A DNA stretch of 64,000 bases. Source: Ceratothoa steindachneri (Eukaryota; Arthropoda; Malacostraca; Isopoda; Cymothoidae). The stretch is taken from positions 36,523,282-36,587,281 of the forward strand of contig OZ018327.1 in NCBI GenBank assembly GCA_963969495.1, read 5' to 3'. A program made the translations under genes and the position numbers. Each line of letters opens with the position of its first letter. Within the stretch, counting starts at the first letter, position 1. The notes beneath the pieces were generated by a model. The model saw nothing but the letters and a program-made list of their open reading frames with translations, was not told where the DNA came from and made no database searches. Positions 22,939-33,579 of this stretch are shown piece after piece.

Positions 22939-24303
22939 ATGGGTTGAGGAATAACTTCTTGCGGTTTTATCAAATTTATTCATTACCATTAACAATTTTA
23001 GAAAAAACTTCATTTTTAATTGATAACAATATGCAATTTAATCAATAATGTATTCTCCGTTGTTATTTACGACTTCTTCCCAACGTTCAAACAGTTTTTC
23101 GATGCCTCTGCAATAAAAATCTCTGGATTTTGACTCGAAGAATTCGTCTAACCAAGTTTTTAATTCCACATCAGTATTGAACGAAACGCCGCGCAAATTG
23201 TTGGAGAGTGATCGGAACAGATGGAAATCCGATCGAGCCAAGTCTGGCGAATATGGAGGATGCGGCAGGATTTCCCAATTAAGCGTTTGGATGGCATCTT
23301 TTGTCATATTGGCAATGTGAGGACGAGCATTGTCGTGTTGCAGAAGGACTTCATAACGTCGATGAGGTCGCTTTTCACGAATAGCTTCGCCGAGTCGATA
23401 CATTTGTTGAACGTAGAGTTCTGCATTGACAATCTCATTGTTCGCAAGGAGCTCATAAAAAGATGATGCCTTCATAATCCCACCACACACACAGCATCGT
23501 CTTTCGTGGATGAAGTCCTTGCCTTATCGCGGAAGTGTTTTTTTATTGTAGCTAAGCCATTGTTTTCGATGGTTCATGTTGACATAAACACACCACTTTT
23601 CGTCGCCAATTATGATGTGGTGAATAAATCTGTCCTTATATCCACAAGTAGCCTTGTGACAAGCAAGCAAACCTGCGGCAATCGTGGAGCGTTGAAGTTT
23701 GTTGCTTTCGCTCAAAGCGCGAGGAACCCATGAACCGAGTTTTTGAACTTTCCCAACGAATGAAGGTGATTCACTACAGTTTTCTGATCACACTCCAATT
23801 GTACAGCTAATTCTCTAGTCGATTGACGAAAATTTTCATGAAGAAGGTCGTTCAATCGATCTTCATCCAACTTAATGGGGCGTTTTTGAAACGTGAAAAC
23901 CACCATTGAGCTGTCCTTTCTGATAAAGCCTTTTCTCCGTACACAGCACAAATATCGCGACGAGCTTTGGCTGCGTTTGCATTGTTCCCGTCTCGATTGA
24001 AAATGAATAACAACAAGTGTCGAAAATGCGCCTTTCTTTCAACTTGACATTCCATTTTGAGGGTACAGAACAAAAATTAAATTAACACAACTTTTAAATA
24101 AACCGCAATGACTTATTACTCTACTTCAAGACGTAGCCTAAGCAAAAGCCTAATAGTCTATGCTTTTAAGAGACGTAGCCTAACCTTTGTAAATTTTGCT
24201 CTCGTTAATTATTATTGTTTCTTAATATGTGTATAAATCACGTCAACAAAACTTAAATCAACGCAACATTAAAAAAAATGCAAGAACTTATTCCTCAACC
24301 TAA
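22939..24303 (-). mobile_element. mariner DNA transposon (DD34D), complete length
   Basis: The left end reads GGGTTGAGGAATAACTTCTT and the right end, on the minus strand, TTAGGTTGAGGAATAAG then TTCTTGC: imperfect terminal inverted repeats of roughly 28-30 bp. TA lies on both sides (22,937-22,938 and 24,304-24,305), the standard mariner target duplication. Total 1,365 bp, a normal mariner length. It is inserted in the Penelope-like element. Confidence 0.92.
23038..24061 (-). pseudogene. mariner transposase, frameshifted
   Basis: Read from about 24,061 down. The N-terminal helix-turn-helix reads HFRHLLLFIFNRDGNNANAA (with WWFSRFK nearby); the second HTH is at 23,880-23,715 (RELAVQLECDQKTVVNHLHS). 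The catalytic domain shows IIGDEKW (near 23,615), LLQHDNARPH (near 23,340) and YSPDLARSDFHLF (near 23,240). The spacing of the last two Asp residues is 34, so the DD34D triad is intact. The normal YSPDLAPSD has Pro to Arg. At least three frameshifts (about 23,900, 23,715 and 23,500) break the gene. It ends ERWEEVVNNNGEYIID at 23,038, a typical mariner C terminus. Confidence 0.92.
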
Positions 24304-24305
24304 TA

Positions 24306-24532
24306 TTTAAGAGCCTTTCGAATTTGTGACCCCTGTTTTTTACAAGACGAGATCACCTTCATAACATGCATGTTCATTGAATTAAAATATCCACTCTATT
24401 GTATAGATGAGAGCCTATCTAAAGCCAGGGAAATATTCTACTGTCTCCAACCCAAAAAATAATCTTACATGTAAAAAGAATTGCTAATCTCTACCATATT
24501 CCCCCTTGCTCAACAGACTAAACTCCATTATA
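24306..24532 (+). pseudogene. PLE 2 inter-domain coding fragment
   Basis: Open frame LRAFRICDPCFLQDE, then IELKYPLYCIDESLSKARE, the RT-to-endonuclease linker of PLEs. It lies between the two inserted DNA transposons. Stops appear near 24,460, so the PLE coding sequence was already decaying or has decayed since. Confidence 0.85.
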
Positions 24533-26317
24533 CAAGGTGTCCCAGAAAAAAGTTAACCGTACTTTGAATTTGTATAACTCAAAACCTATTGGAGATTTTA
24601 GAGTCCTGCAAAACAAAACAAATTTAACAACTATTTATCTGTTGATTCTGAAAATTTCATAAAATTCCCTTTTATGATATTAATACATCAATGGGTTTAG
24701 TGGAGGCTATCAAAAATATGTTTGCGCAAGGAAGTAAAATAATGAAACGAAGCCTAGGAAGGCTAGGCCACCGTGCACTTTCAAGAGAAGCGTAGGGAGC
24801 CTAGGTAGCCTAGGTCACTGTGCGATTCTTCAAGCAAAGCATAGGCCATTTTAGAGTGTTTTTTCAGCCATGCTGTGGTTTGGTCTCGTCATTATTGCTT
24901 ACTAAGCAAATCAATCCGTTTCTGAGTAAAAGTTTACTTCCATAGAACCTTTTTAATCATGCAAAAGATCAACGCGCATTTACAAACTTTATTAAGACTG
25001 GCAGTATTAAACAAGTACAAGATTCATTGGAACAACGTTTTCCAGGTAGGCACCCACCAAGTAAGCCCACAATCGGGAAAAATGTTCGCAAATACCAACA
25101 TGAAGGAACATGCTTAAATCTAAACAAAGGTCGTTCGGGTCGTATGAGAATAACAGAAAATATCGAAAATGTTCCGATGACACTTCTTCAAAATCCACAT
25201 GTATCAGTCAGAAAGAATAGGTTGCAATTGTCAAACTCATCATTTAACTACATTATTAAACATGTCTTAAAATGGCATCCCTATAAGATGCATGCAAGAC
25301 ACCAGCTTCTTGAAACTGATTTTCCTCGTCGTAGACAATTTGAAGAATGGCTTCTCCATAAACCTGCTCGTTTCTTGGAAAACATTGTGATTGGTGATGA
25401 GGCAGCCTTTTTCATGAATGGAAAGGTAAATAGACATAACATTCGGCAGTATGCGCCGCTGAACCCCCCCTCCCCCAGCATTCAACTTTGACACACGTAT
25501 TTGGCAGCAGAAAGTATATCTGTGGATCGGAATATGCGAGAATGGCTACCTTGTCGGCCCATTGTTTTACGAGAATAACTTGAATGGTGCTGCCTACCTG
25601 AACATGATCCACGAAAGGATATTCCCGGTACTCCGCTAGATTTACGGCAATCAATTCAATAGACTCTGGTGGATTCAGGACGGCACACCAGCTCATAGAC
25701 AGCTTGATGTAAGAACAAAACTAAGAGAAACGTTGGACAACCACATTGTCGCGCTAAATCATGCAAATAAATGGCCCCCAAGATCCCCTGATTTAACACC
25801 GTGCGATTATTTCTTATGGGGATATCGAAAGAATAAAGTGTATGCTACTCCACCACAAAGCATCAGCCAGTTAAGCGATAGTATCACACATGAAGTCAAT
25901 AGACTTAAGGAAAATCACAAGTTAATCAAAAAGATTGTTCAATCAATGCGATCAAAGGCGCAACTGTACTTGGAAAAAAATGGAGGACATGTGGAAGGAA
26001 ACGTTGCTTAAAAAATTGAAAAATTAATTTCTATTACTCATAGGAAGTGGTATTATTGTTAAAAATGGATTTAAATATATTTGTTGATATTAACTTCGAA
26101 GTTTTATTATTTTACTTCCTTGCGCAAACCTATTTTTGATAGCCTCCACTAAACCCATTAATGTATCAATATCATAAAAGGGAATTTTATGAAATTTATA
26201 GAATCGACAGATAAATAGTTGGTAAATGAAACACTTTTTGCAGGATCCAAAAGTCTCCAATAGTTTTTGAGTTATACTAATTCAAAGTACGGTTAACTTT
26301 TTTTCTGGGACACCCGG
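24533..26317 (+). mobile_element. DD41D Tc1/mariner-superfamily element with about 210-bp inverted repeats
   Basis: The left end reads CAAGGTGTCCCAGAAAAAAG and the right end, on the minus strand, CCGGGTGTCCCAGAAAAAAA. Similarity between arms extends about 210 bp (24,533-24,744 against 26,317-26,105), ending near TTTGCGCAAGGAAGTAAAAT. TA flanks both sides (24,531-24,532 and 26,318-26,319). Length 1,785 bp. Inserted in PLE 2 between the linker and the GIY-YIG part. Confidence 0.92.
24950..26011 (+). pseudogene. DD41D-type transposase, nearly intact
   Basis: The N-terminal HTH reads QRAFTNFIKTGSIKQ (about 24,970) and KPTIGKNVRKYQHEGT, with the KGRSGR linker. Catalytic residues: IGDEAAFFMNG (first Asp, about 25,395), IQDGTPAHR (second Asp, 25,675) and LTPCDYFLWGY (third Asp, 25,800). 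There are 41 residues between the last two, hence DD41D. Lesions are a frameshift near 25,490 and an in-frame TAG at 25,637-25,639. All three Asp residues remain. No ATG is obvious upstream of the HTH. The stop is at 26,009-26,011. Confidence 0.88.
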
Positions 26318-26319
26318 TA

Positions 26320-26760
26320 TATCCCAACTTGACCACCTTCAAATATCCCCTAACTCTCAAAAAATCTTTCCGTTCCACCAAGCCAGAATCGCAAAATAAG
26401 GATACAAGCATCTATTTAATCCCGTGTAAAGCCCCAAACTGCCCCTCCTTCTACGTGGGAGAGACAGGAAGGTCATTAAATAAACGCATATATGAACATA
26501 GGGGGAGCATTCGTAGAGCGAGCAATTCTTCCAGTCTTTTTAACCATGTAAAAAACGCCAATCATATAATAGATTTCCCTAGTGCCCAAATAATTTACCA
26601 TTGTAGCGATTATAATAAAAGGAAAATAATTGAATCCTTAATAATCAAAGAAATTCCAAATTTCCATTTGTCAGAAGGCCAGCATAAATGTGGCCCCTAT
26701 ATATCAAACCTCATTCTAAAGGATATTGTTAATCACCTAAAGCTAATGCCTCCAGATTAA
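26320..26760 (+). pseudogene. PLE 2 GIY-YIG endonuclease domain
   Basis: The frame runs to TAA at 26,758-26,760. It reads IYLIPCKAPNCPSFYVGETG, then RSLNKRIYEHRGSIRRASNS, the GIY-YIG core with its CxxxxC linker finger and the conserved Arg and Glu-His. NANHIIDF and KIIESLIIKEIPNFHLSEGQ follow, as in other PLEs. The domain itself is open and looks intact. It nicks DNA to prime reverse transcription. Upstream coding sequence is displaced by the DD41D insertion. Confidence 0.93.
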
Positions 26761-26872
26761 TGTCTGTCGTAGAACTGCTCATAGTCTGGTCCAATAATTA
26801 TTCTAGTCCTTGATCTGGACACACCGCTTTTGTTTAAGTCGATGGTATTGAGACCCTATGACTCAATCTACG

Positions 26873-26875
<3 letters not shown>

Positions 26876-26920
<45 letters not shown>
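26876..26920. repeat. (TA)n microsatellite
   Basis: About 22 TA units inside the region downstream of the GIY-YIG domain. Confidence 0.97.
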
Positions 26921-26922
<2 letters not shown>

Positions 26923-28230
26923 CTTTAATTCTTACTGAACGTGCGAAGGCTGGTTAGAGGCGAGTTGTGCTACGGCCAGGATTCACACTATAAAAGTCCC
27001 ACCTGTTACTGGGGGGAGGTTTGTGATTGTTAAATTCTAAGAGTGCATAATACAGGTTGGATAAATTAGCCGAAGGGATTCTTAATTAAAGTCTTGCCAA
27101 GGTTACGTCAAAAAGGAGGAGCCACAAATAAACACACGTACAAAAATAAATTTTACTTTGCACAAAAATAATAATTAGAAGCAATAGTTAAACGGGCATT
27201 TAGGTAAATAAGGATTAAGTACTAATCACGGATTAGTCCGGGTTGACAGCAATTATAAATAATAATATCAGGGAATGACTCACTTGAATCTCTTTAAAAA
27301 AAGGAGGGGAGGATAAGATTGACGTTAAGCGTCTAGATTTATAATGACTCAATGGGAGTATCAATCACTGTTAATTAAATAGGTAATTTAAGAATAGAGG
27401 GACACTGGGTCTACAGATCAGCCTTAATTGTGATGGATTGGAGAGACGACTACTCAGGTCCAGACAGGGTGGTTCGGGTGGCGTTAACACGAGTTCTCGG
27501 GAAGAGGGGGGATAAGACGGCGGATTCGGGGCTGCTGGCTGCAGTTCCGGTTAGTTCACTCCTAACTGGATGTGACACTAACAAATAGTAACTTCCAGTA
27601 ACTATTTGGATGTTCCTTTTTCTTTCTCAAGTTACGTTGAGCAACAGAGCGTATTATTCTAGTCACAGACTGCGGGGCGAGATTTGCCTCAGGAACACTT
27701 TGAGACAGCGACCAAGTTAACTCAATGGCGCGTTGGCAGTCGATACGTTACGGCAACGACTCTCATTCAACTTGAGGGTTACGCGAGTAGGTTTGGGACA
27801 CTGCTCCAGAGGGATGAACGGCGTTGTCATTTATACCGCGGACTGTGTGAAATCGAGAGAGAGATTCCATTTACGACAATTCGCTTATCGCAGTGCCTTC
27901 TGGACAATCTCCATGGTATCATAAAGAAGGCAAATAGAATTTAGGCTTCTCTGTGAGATATGCCTTCTTTCGTCAGACTTCCTGTCGCCTGTTAAGGAAG
28001 TTTGGCGCGGATAACGAATTAGGTCAAGGGGAAGGCGGAGGAGGGCGGTAGAATGTCGGGGGAGGGTAGGGGGGGGGGGAGAGAGGAGACGAAGGTCAAC
28101 TTAAACGACAAATTTCTTTCGTTCACACGATTGTCTGGCGGCATGCGAGTATGTACGTTCCATACCCTCACAATGTCAGTTGCCTGTTATTGTATATTTC
28201 AATATTTCAGTTCTCTTTGTCGATTTCTCT
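26921..28230. other. unresolved region between GIY-YIG domain and PLE terminus
   Basis: Non-coding or decayed. It carries a TATA-like CTATAAAAG near 26,988 and moderately GC-rich sequence at 27,400-28,100. The frame 27,684-27,944 has no recognised domain. It may be PLE 3'UTR with an inserted element whose ends I could not define. Confidence 0.4.
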
Positions 28231-28235
28231 TAGTT

Positions 28236-28283
28236 AACGGCTGAAGATGATATGGTAAACTACATATCGAAACTAGTCCCGTT
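28236..28283 (+). ncRNA. hammerhead ribozyme-like motif (type I order) in PLE terminus
   Basis: Parts in order: AACGG (28,236-28,240); conserved core CUGAAGA (28,241-28,247), matching CUGANGA; stem II GAUAUG (28,249-28,254) with loop GUAAACUA and CAUAUC (28,263-28,268); GAAAC (28,269-28,273); UA; GUC (28,276-28,278) as cleavage triplet; CCGUU (28,279-28,283), which pairs with AACGG as stem I. Stem III is minimal, but ACUAGU is self-complementary, so a dimer could form a 6-bp stem. One unpaired U (28,248) lies between core and stem II. Hammerhead motifs are known from PLE termini. Confidence 0.65.
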
Positions 28284-28326
28284 TTAATAATACTAATAAA
28301 CTTTATGCTCCAATAACAGTGGTTTT

Positions 28327-28441
<115 letters not shown>

Positions 28442-28654
28442 AGAACAAAAACAAAAAGAATAATAATAATAATAATCATCATCATCATCTATGTAATAGA
28501 ATTCAGTTTTGGGTGGTTGGTTGCTGGCTAGGTTTAGTCCCTCCGTCACGCCTTTTGGGGTTCTATGTAGGGTGGGTTTTGACGAATGCGGATGACCTTT
28601 GATAGGCCCTTGTGGCTTTTGTCATCGGTGAAATTATGTTATGTTATGTTATAA

Positions 28655-28785
28655 CAGCATCAGAGTTATCTGCTTTTACCCGCGTGTCAAATCCCACATG
28701 ACTTATTATCATAGATGGCCCACCATCCGTACAAACAGCACAGCAATCACCTCAGTCAAGATCATGCTGCTTCTAAAATTCACTG
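28655..28785 (-). pseudogene. small hAT transposase fragment
   Basis: The minus strand reads CCAVCTDGGPSMI, then SHVGFDTRVK. This matches the CTDGAPSM...GF block around the second catalytic Asp of hAT transposases of the GTF2IRD2/ZBED-like type. No other domain is attached; it abuts the LINE ORF2 relic. Confidence 0.6.
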
Positions 28786-28819
28786 ACTACTTTGAATATG
28801 TCTTGTTCAGTTACAGTGG

Positions 28820-29725
28820 TTATAAGTTACTTACAAACCAAAAATTCTTCCATTGTTCTTGGACTACATTTATTATATGCTTGAAAGTATCCCACATCCC
28901 ATAAGCATTTTTACCTCTGAATTCTACCTCCCAGTCTACCAAATTTAGCAAGCTACGAAGTTTTACACAATCTCCCTTATGAAAATTTGGAACTTTTACA
29001 GCATTCTCAGTTGTTTTACCCTTCTCAATTCATAAGTTAAAACGAACTATCTGATGGTCACTATTTCCCAATGCTTCCCCAACAGTCAATTCTTGAACTA
29101 AATGATCACTGTTAGAAAGTACTAAATCTAATATATTGTCCCCCCTCGTTGGCTCATTAACAAATTGATTCAAAAAATTATCCTCAAACCATTCTATGAA
29201 CCTGCCACTTGTTCTATCCCTACCTATCATATTTTCCCAGTCCACAGAATTTAAGTTGAAGTCCCCAATAATAACTGCATCTGTTTCACATCCCTTACTT
29301 ATTTCCCTTATCATTAGTTCATCTATATCATCAGTCTGCCCAGGTGGTCTGTAAAATGCTCCAAAATGCACCATTCTATTTTTACTGAACCTAATATCTA
29401 TCCAAAGTGACTCAACTCCATCCTGCTTTATTGAAGTATTTAAACTTGAAACAATGTTGTTTTGTATATATATAATTATTCCTCCACCAATCCTACCTGT
29501 ACTTTGACTAATGTACATATTATAGCCCTGCAAATCAAATTCACTTATAGTGTCACTAAATTCTATTTCATTAACCCATGATTCAGTAACACATAATATA
29601 TCTATATCCTCATCGCTAATATAACTAAATAGCTCATCCTTCTTGTTTCTAAGACTACGAGCATTTGTATAGAAACATTTTAACCCCCCTATCCCTGAAG
29701 CACCTTGAAACCTGAATAACCTCAC
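28820..29725 (-). pseudogene. CR1-type LINE ORF2: endonuclease domain, RT missing
   Basis: Minus-strand apurinic-type endonuclease that nicks target DNA. It shows KCFYTNARSLRNKKDEL (about 29,680), LCVTESWVN, GGGIIIYI, FGAFYRPPG, VIIGDFNLNSVDW (29,270) and LGNSDHQIV (29,060): the Asn, Glu, Asp-Asn and Asp-His catalytic set is present. An in-frame TGA (29,030-29,032) is followed in the same frame by NAVKVPNFHKGD and VDWEVEFRGKNAYGMW, the EN-RT linker, ending at a stop at 28,820. RT is absent, so the element is truncated on its 3' side. ORF1 lies just upstream at 29,867-30,330. Confidence 0.88.
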
Positions 29726-29866
29726 CTCTATCGCCTTGGAACCTATTTCTGTTATCTGCCAAGTCCATTCTACTTTCAGTACTATAATGTCCTCTCATAA
29801 TTCCCTGACCACTATTAGTATCTAGTTTCCCGCTCGCAAAGACCTAATAACACGATCATACTCCTC

Positions 29867-30330
29867 TCACAACACATCTACCCCCCTCCTACTCAAATGC
29901 AGTCCATCCATCGCATACATTTCTTTCATTCCAACGAACCTATCACACACATCCACAAACATGACACCTTCCATCTCACACATCCTCCTCACATAATCAT
30001 TCAGCTCAATCGCACGAGACATCCATTCTACCCCAACATCCATTCTTGGAAGCACACCTGTCACAACACCTTTCATTCTACTTTCTTTCACCTTTTCAAT
30101 CAACCTCTTGTACCTCTCACGTAACTCACATGCACCCACTTTCTTTACATCATTCACTCCTACATGTGTAATCACAACCGCATCCCTTGCACAGCCAGAC
30201 ACCAGCTCCTCATACCTATCAGACAGATCTCTCACTCCAGCACCCGGCAAACACACCCTCAAACCATTCAATCTACTTGCATTCAACTTCCTATCTAACT
30301 CGCGAATCACCCATCACAAGCACTTCAGTC
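29867..30330 (-). pseudogene. LINE ORF1 with SGNH/GDSL esterase-like domain
   Basis: The minus-strand frame 30,310-29,867 reads VITHVGVNDVKK (block III, G-x-N-D) and AMDGLHLSRRGVDVL (block V, D-x-x-H). The block I motif MGDS occurs immediately upstream (about 30,320) but in another frame, so a 1-nt lesion separates the nucleophile Ser from the rest. Esterase-type ORF1 proteins are known from CR1-superfamily LINEs and may bind RNA or lipid. Position and strand fit ORF2 downstream. The plus-strand frames over 29,897-30,549 are shadows. Confidence 0.8.
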
Positions 30331-30559
30331 AGACTCCTATTCCTAACTCCCACAGACCTAACTCTATCCCCACTCCTATTCTCATTCAAACTACCAGTCA
30401 CTCTACCTCCACCCCCACCCCCATCAGTCATATCACTTCCAGTTACTTCCTCTCTTAGGGCTCTGAATCTGGAGACGCATACCAGAACTTGCTACATCAC
30501 TCACAAGTTCGATGTCTGTCTCGCGGCAAAATCCTTTTACGTATCATAATCATAAAAAT

Positions 30560-31658
30560 GGAAAGTGAACTTCTTCTGCCAGAGTAGAATCACCCCTCGG
30601 CTGACTATTTCAGTGATGAAGTTTAATTTGTGAAGCTGGCTTTCATGAGTGATGTATTCGAGCATCTGAATGAGTTGTATTCTAAAAGGCAAGAAAGAAA
30701 TTAGACCTTTCGTCCACATCAATGAAAACATCTTTTTAATAAAACAAAACTACTTCTTTGGCAGAAAAACTGACAGCAGGGAAAGTAGAAGCGTATCTTA
30801 ATCTGAATGAGTTTCTTGAAGACTGAAAAAACTATCTATCAGTGATTTAGTGGAAACTTTTCAGGAACACTTAAGGAACTTGAACACACAGATGTATTTG
30901 TATTTGCCCCAAAATGTTGATCTACAGAAGAACAGCTGGGTAAGAAATCCTTTTGACGTAGACGTTAATGAAATTGAGATCTATATTCATGAAGTTGAAG
31001 AACAACTTAATGACCTTCAATGAAGTCAATTGCTACAGCCAAAATTTGTTCGGGAGGCACAGAAATACCTGCTTCCCTTTTCCAACCACTTACTTATGTG
31101 AGGGGGGTTCTAGTTTAGTACCCATCAAGACTAGATCAACTTGCGCTGTGTCCTAGCCATCAATATTCAATCCAAAATAAATGAGCTGGGCAAACAGATA
31201 ACAACATCGAGGTAGAGACATTGAAATTCAAACGATATTAGATTCTTTGAGTTACTAGCTTCCTATTGTATTCATATAACTTGCTCTGTTTTGGTGTGTA
31301 CATGTATAATTATAAATTTTTCTTGTTCGGTAATTTAGAATACATATTACTACCGCATGTGAATCATCTCTTTAATGGTTTATCAGTGCCTGAATCATTT
31401 TTCCGTATGCCTATACTTTTACAGGAACTGAAAAGATATTATCTTTCATGAATCAAATTTCTTGTACATGTTGTAATGTCAATAATTAAGTTTTATTACT
31501 ATATATTATTCTTGGCTTGTAGTGGATTAAAATTGTTAAATTAGCAATTTGCAAATCTTTCAAAGTTAAATATATATATTTTATTATATGATTGGGGGTC
31601 ACGAGGCCGTAATGTTGTGAAATTTAGGGTGGTAGCCGAAAAGGTTTAGGAACCATTG
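30560..31658 (+). pseudogene. hAT transposase relic with 3' terminus
   Basis: Badly decayed plus-strand frame. FMSDVFEHLNEL near 30,640 matches the mid-region of GTF2IRD2/ZBED5-like hAT transposases. Near 31,075 FPFPTTYLCEGGSSLVPIKT matches the C-terminal dimerisation block (LPFxTTYLCExGFSxLxxIK). The sequence AGGTTTAGGAACCATTG ending at 31,658 reads CAATGGTTCC on the other strand, like a hAT terminal inverted repeat. No left end was found, so the copy is 5'-truncated. Many stops make it non-functional. Confidence 0.7.
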
Positions 31659-31659
31659 G

Positions 31660-32840
31660 TTTAGACGGTGTATCAAAATTGTCAGCAGTTTATACGAGCG
31701 TACATTTTTTCGAGAAACTGAGTCTCATATTTTTAATGTACAGTTGCTGCAATTTCATTCATAGAGTGACAATTTAATATATTATTTGATGAGAGATAAA
31801 TTTAGTTATAAATATACTAGATAGGACATTTACCATAAAATAAATCAAATTTAGTCAAATTTTACTTTATTGCGGTATTTCAAGCAAAACTGTCGAATCA
31901 TTTTGACATGGCTTGTTTCAAATAGGCTAACCAAATTTCTGAAATGGGGCCTTTTCCTACCTTAATTAGCTTTATATATTATTCAAAATTTAATCATCGA
32001 TATCACAAAAATATTCGCATTAACAATCGACTATTTTATCATTTAGTTGCTATAAATAATTTGGTAAATATGTAGATTAGCGGCCCGGCCGAAAAAAAAT
32101 TTGTGTGTAAATATTATCGTTCACTCGTGTCTGAATATTCATGCGCGTTTGAGTCCTTTTCGAATTATTATTCTATAAACAATTAGGATTATATACTGGG
32201 GGGCTGTGCCCCCCAGACCCCCCCCCCCAATTTAATGAAACTCAGGATCATCGTAGTGTAGTCCCTCCATTGTGTTTACCCCCACACGAGCCGTCAACTT
32301 AAATGTACTCCAAAAACGTGAAACATTTTGGAACACGGACGAAATAGTACGTCCCATCGTTCGCGCCGATAATCTACATATTTACCAATAATTTTCCAGT
32401 GTAAACAAGTGAAGAAAAATATTATTTATTACTTGGCAACACAGCGCAGCAAAGCCTAGCAGCATCATGCGAGAGTATACGAAGATTATGAAACATGAAT
32501 GATTATATCGTAGTTAACTTACTTTTATCCGAAACATTATGAAAAATAGAATAATTTGGGCAAATGTAAATTTAAAATAATATATTTAAAATATTTTATT
32601 CCTACTTTTTAGTGTTTTAAAGAAAGCAGAATTCTCATAATTTTTGACGACAGAAGTGAACAGGAATAATTTAATTCATTCATGATTAGTAATAATAATA
32701 ATTATTAATGATCTTTCAAAGTAAAGAAGCAGTCTAAAGGCTATATTCGAGTTTCTCGGATTATTTTTTATTTATTAATAGTACATTGTCTGATAAGAAA
32801 TGACAACAATGCTGTTTTCTTCAAACCATATTGCAGAAAA
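31660..32840. other. AT-rich spacer, no recognisable gene
   Basis: Contains a short palindromic GC island, GGGGGGCTGTGCCCCCC, at about 32,199-32,215 followed by a C-run to 32,229. No coding signal. Confidence 0.5.
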
Positions 32841-33579
32841 ATGGCAATAAAATATTTCGCTATACATTTTATATGTACATTTGACTCCCCCCAATTTTTC
32901 CAATGTTTTTGGACAATGCAAGCGATATCTGGCAACTATTATCACCTCAAGCCACTCTGTGTCTGCCGCTGTTCTTTCCAGTGTTGCCAACTTGGCGCGA
33001 AACGCGCTAAATTTGGCGCTTTTTTGTCTAATTTAAGGCTCAAAATTTTCCAATTAGTGCTGGTACTAATCATTATCATCCTCATCGTTCATCCTACACT
33101 CATTACCATCCCAGCACACTTACACGTTTTACACAATGTTTTCTGTATTTCCTATAATTCTCTCCACATTCTAACTTTATGCTATCTTGAATCTTAGCGC
33201 TGGCGTGTTTTTTAGTGCCTTTTCGACGCATTTAATTAATGTTGCTATTATATTTATGCACATTTACTTAAAATTATCTTATTTTATTCTTCGACGATCT
33301 CTTTAACACTCAGGAAAAGTTGTTTTAAAGCTGTTCAGATCGTTTGGAACATTATTTGAACTGCTTACGAAAACTAGTATATCAGTTTCTGATTGGCTGG
33401 CCACTGCTTTCGTCCTCCGGCGATTGTCACTTTCCTTTTGGTAGTGAATTCGTTTCTGTAGGGGGTGTTAATTACAGCTTTTGCTTTTCGTCTAACTTTT
33501 GTTTTACAACTACTCTGCTTGTTGAAAAATAAAGAAAAATCTAAGCCCTTTTAAATATGGAAAGGAAATATAGTAAAAA

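Noticed and set aside
29897..30549. Plus-strand Thr/Ser/Pro/His-rich frames
   Set aside because: Antisense shadow of the LINE ORF1 esterase relic on the minus strand.
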